NCBI GenBank assembly: GCA_945788155.1
Contig: CALZKX010000284.1
Coordinates: forward strand, 1 to 16,007
DNA from: an uncultured Flavobacteriaceae bacterium
Lineage (GTDB): Bacteria; Bacteroidota; Bacteroidia; Flavobacteriales; Flavobacteriaceae
Direction: 5' to 3'
DNA: 16,007 nt
Part shown: positions 14,242-16,007 of the stretch, one piece after another
How positions within the stretch are numbered: the first letter of the stretch is position 1
Layout: each line of letters begins with the position of its first letter
The notes under the pieces: generated by a model
Databases searched by the model: none
What the model was told of the DNA's origin: nothing
Seen by the model: the letters and a program-made list of their open reading frames with translations, nothing else
Position numbers and translations under genes: made by a program

Positions 14242-14544
14242 TTATTTCAATCGTTTTTTAATATCCATTCGTTGGTGCAAAATTCTAACAATTTCTACGA
14301 TGTCATTTTCCACTTTTCTATAAAAAATCAAATGCGATTTTATTTTAGTCACACGATAATTCTTTCGAGTTTGTTCTGCTGACTTTCCTGTTATAAAGTT
14401 TTCAGCAATAAATTCAATTTCTTTAACTATCAAGTCGTAATATCTATCAGCTTGTTTTTTAGACCATTTGTTGAGTGTATAAGCCCAAATTTTGTCCAAA
14501 TCCTCAATCGCTTGTTGACTTATGCGATATTTGTTTTTGCTCAT
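14242..14544 (-). CDS. parE: ParE/RelE-superfamily toxin
   Basis: This is the toxin of a type II toxin-antitoxin pair, 100 residues with the RelE/ParE fold. An N-terminal helical hairpin (SQQAIEDLDKIWAYTLNKW, SKKQADRYYDLIVKEIEFIAEN) is followed by a sheet carrying the family's R-x-x-K and HLIFYRK segments, and it ends in VRILHQRMDIKKRL. The IVRILHQRMD ending is typical of ParE, whose members poison DNA gyrase, rather than RelE, which cuts mRNA on the ribosome. Its ATG overlaps the parD stop by four bases (ATGA), so toxin synthesis is coupled to the antitoxin. The gene is intact. Confidence 0.92.
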   Translation of the reverse strand: MSKNKYRISQQAIEDLDKIWAYTLNKWSKKQADRYYDLIVKEIEFIAENFITGKSAEQTRKNYRVTKIKSHLIFYRKVENDIVEIVRILHQRMDIKKRLK

Positions 14545-14783
14545 AAGTGTTGACGATGTAAATCCTTTAGATGCTGTTTTGGGTCGAAATTTTCAACAAA
14601 TCCGCTTTGTTCTCCAATTTCAAGAGCTTTAATCAGTTCTCTTTCTTTTTTTTCTTCACGTTCTAATAATCGTAGCGCAGAACGAATTACTTCACTAACA
14701 GAACCATATCTGCCAGAATTTACTTCTTCTCTTATAAAATCCTCAAAATGATTTCCGAGTGATATTGATGTGTTTTTTCCCAT
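14541..14783 (-). CDS. parD: ParD-type antitoxin with ribbon-helix-helix domain
   Basis: This is the antitoxin and autorepressor of the pair, 80 residues. The N-terminal half is a ribbon-helix-helix DNA-binding domain: strand NTSISLGNHF, helix FEDFIREEVNSG, turn RYGSVSEVIRSALRLLEREE. The GRYGSVSEVIRSALR stretch is the ParD hallmark. The acidic, flexible tail (EQSGFVENFDPKQHLKDLHRQ) is the part expected to wrap ParE. The gene precedes parE with a 4-base overlap, the usual antitoxin-first order. A palindrome overlaps its promoter and is the likely autoregulation site. Confidence 0.93.
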   Translation of the reverse strand: MGKNTSISLGNHFEDFIREEVNSGRYGSVSEVIRSALRLLEREEKKERELIKALEIGEQSGFVENFDPKQHLKDLHRQHL

Positions 14784-14799
14784 TTTGACTATATTTATT

Positions 14800-14830
14800 C
14801 AAATATACCAAATCTTGGTAACGTAGCCAA
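14800..14830 (-). promoter_or_regulatory. parDE promoter overlapped by a palindromic operator
   Basis: On the minus strand TATATTTG (14807-14800) fits TAnnTTTG, with a TTG (14830-14828) 20 bases upstream. In the spacer, TACCAA-ATC-TTGGTA (14806-14820) is a perfect 6+6 inverted repeat with a 3-base centre. It overlaps the edge of the -7 box and ends 23 bases from the parD ATG. A ParD dimer bound there would block RNA polymerase, as is known for autoregulated parDE operons. Confidence 0.7.
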
Positions 14831-14946
14831 ATTGCACACAAGGGCAAAAATAAATTCAGTATTATTAAATTTTATCAACCATTAGCGAAATTAAATTTTT
14901 TAGCTTAGAAGCTCAAGAATTATCAACATCAATCTTTACAAAACTT

Positions 14947-15330
14947 TTAAACAAACCTACTTAAATCCAAACCATTAATTGCTCCATGACTTGCATGCGC
15001 AAGCACGACACCATTCCTTATTACCAATAATTGAGGTGATTCGTGCATCACTTGAAATTTATAACCTACTTCGTTAGATACATCTCTATAACTCAACAAA
15101 TCCAAATAATATAAGTCCAAATTAGCATCTACATCGTAAACACTAACAAACTGGTCCATCACCATTCGGCTAATACCACAACGTGTAGAATGTTTAAATA
15201 TAACTTGAGTTTTAGTTTTTGATGCTTCAACAATATCTTGCAACTGTGCTGTTGAGTGTAAAGCAATCCAAGGCAATAACTTTTCTTCCTTTGGTGTTGG
15301 TGATTTAAAAATGTTACTAAATAGTCCCAT
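14947..15330 (-). CDS. ytxJ: Bacillithiol-system redox protein YtxJ (monothiol thioredoxin-like)
   Basis: This is a 127-residue cytosolic thioredoxin-fold protein of the YtxJ family, a proposed monothiol bacilliredoxin that removes bacillithiol from oxidised proteins. The active site is Cys51 in FKHSTRCGISRMVMDQF, with no second cysteine. The second half carries the family segments DLYYLDLLSYRDVSNEV, the cis-proline loop HESPQLLVIRNG, and HASHGAIN. Bacillus members have Pro after the active Cys (TRCPIS), and here it is Gly. Presence of this gene implies that the organism makes bacillithiol, which is known for many flavobacteria; the bsh genes are not in the window. It is divergent from clpB across 142 bases and upstream of parDE on the same strand. 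Confidence 0.9.
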   Translation of the reverse strand: MGLFSNIFKSPTPKEEKLLPWIALHSTAQLQDIVEASKTKTQVIFKHSTRCGISRMVMDQFVSVYDVDANLDLYYLDLLSYRDVSNEVGYKFQVMHESPQLLVIRNGVVLAHASHGAINGLDLSRFV

Positions 15331-15399
15331 AATGTGTAAGTCGCACTAATCATTAAACCTTACAAGCTGACTAAAAGTCGCATATTATCAAATACTTAC

Positions 15400-15412
15400 A
15401 GACAAATTGTCT
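15400..15412. promoter_or_regulatory. Palindrome in the ytxJ-clpB divergent region
   Basis: AGACAA-A-TTGTCT is a perfect 6+1+6 inverted repeat, 70 bases upstream of the ytxJ start and 61 bases upstream of the clpB start. It has the shape of a dimeric repressor site. I see no full TTG-N19-TAnnTTTG promoter for either gene, so its role is only a guess. Confidence 0.3.
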
Positions 15413-15472
15413 TGCAAAAGGCATTGGTAAGATTATTGAACAAAGCTAATAAGAAATTAAAAATATAACATT

Positions 15473-16007
15473 ATGAACCCAAATAATTATACCATAAAAT
15501 CACAAGAAGCCATACAGCAAGCACAACAACTTGCTCAAAGCTTAGGTCATCAACAAATAGAAAATGAGCATCTATTTAAAGCCATATTTACTATTGATGA
15601 AAACGTGTTGCCCTTCATTTTAAAAAAATTAAATGTTAATGTAACCCTATTGCAACAAATTTTAGATAAGGAACTCGAAAGCTTTCCAAAAGTTTCAGGA
15701 GGAGATATTATGTTATCTCGCGAAAGTGGAAAAACACTTAATGAAGCTGCAATCATAGCAAAAAAAATGAAAGATGAGTTCATCTCAATCGAACATTTAA
15801 TCCTAGGTATTTTCAAAACCAAAAGCAAGATCGCCCAAATTTTAAAAGACCAAGGTGTCACTGAAAAAGGTTTGAAAGCCGCCATCGATGAGTTAAGAAA
15901 AGGCGATCGCGTAACATCGCAAAGTCAAGAAGAAACGTATAATGCCTTAAATAAATATGCGAAAAACCTCAACCAATTGGCAAAGGATGGAAAACTGGAT
16001 CCTGTAA
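15473..16007 (+). CDS. clpB: ATP-dependent chaperone ClpB (N-terminal part, cut by window edge)
   Basis: This is a hexameric AAA+ disaggregase that pulls proteins out of aggregates together with DnaK. The visible 178 codons hold the two Clp-N repeats: NYTIKSQEAIQQAQQLAQSL with NEHLFKAIF, then SRESGKTLNEAAIIAKKM with FISIEHLILGI. The reading continues into TYNALNKYAKNLNQLAKDGK and the family's LDPV, which directly precedes the IGRD start of the first AAA domain. ClpA and ClpC have a similar N-domain, but the YNALNKYAKNLNQLAK segment is specific to ClpB. Walker motifs, the coiled-coil middle domain and the C-terminus lie beyond the window. It starts at ATG 15473. Confidence 0.95.
   Translation, partial: MNPNNYTIKSQEAIQQAQQLAQSLGHQQIENEHLFKAIFTIDENVLPFILKKLNVNVTLLQQILDKELESFPKVSGGDIMLSRESGKTLNEAAIIAKKMKDEFISIEHLILGIFKTKSKIAQILKDQGVTEKGLKAAIDELRKGDRVTSQSQEETYNALNKYAKNLNQLAKDGKLDPV

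Noticed and set aside
15159..15885. Minus-strand open frames at 15159-15353 and 15550-15885
   Set aside because: The first overlaps ytxJ in another frame and the second is antisense to the clpB N-domain; both partners are firmly identified.

Overview
The window is AT-rich chromosomal DNA from a member of the Bacteroidota, most likely a marine-type Flavobacteriaceae. Four things point there: many lipoproteins of types common in that group; a bacillithiol-system YtxJ protein; several upstream regions carrying the TAnnTTTG -7 element of Bacteroidota promoters, two or three of them with a TTG about 19-20 bases upstream; and A-rich rather than Shine-Dalgarno leaders. The genus cannot be fixed from the sequence.

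Layout. 1-1375 (-): a YbiT-like ABC-F ATPase, cut by the left edge. 1633-3042 (+): a TlpA-like thioredoxin-fold lipoprotein without redox cysteines. It meets a TalC-type transaldolase (3200-3853, -) at a nested inverted repeat that probably ends transcription from both sides. 3969-4772 (-): a short-chain dehydrogenase. 4939-5032 (-): the small bacterial SRP RNA (ffs) with an exact Bacteroidota promoter, absent from any protein-level view. 5123-9090 (+): a run of four genes, namely a lipoprotein glutaminyl-peptide cyclotransferase, a hotdog thioesterase 5 bases downstream, a secreted carboxypeptidase-regulatory-like protein and a beta-helix lipoprotein. 9091-9743 holds no intact gene. It contains a 253-base element with terminal inverted repeats and flanking TAATTA copies, a possible decayed coding remnant, and a REP-like palindrome. 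9744-11033 (-): glyA. 11238-14151 (+): fumarylacetoacetase, a small GIY-YIG protein and a conserved lipoprotein of unknown function. 14242-14783 (-): a ParD-ParE toxin-antitoxin pair with a visible palindromic operator. 14947-15330 (-): YtxJ. 15473-16007 (+): the start of clpB, running off the right edge.

Most of the window is core metabolism and housekeeping: pentose phosphate pathway, one-carbon metabolism, tyrosine breakdown, translation, protein targeting, chaperone and thiol redox. Cell-envelope lipoproteins of unknown role are interspersed. The accessory signal is confined to the toxin-antitoxin pair and the intergenic palindromic or MITE-like repeats. I saw no phage, CRISPR, secretion or biosynthetic cluster, and nothing that clearly forms a new multi-gene system. 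The best leads are the repeat families, the redox-dead TlpA-like lipoprotein and the unassigned lipoproteins.
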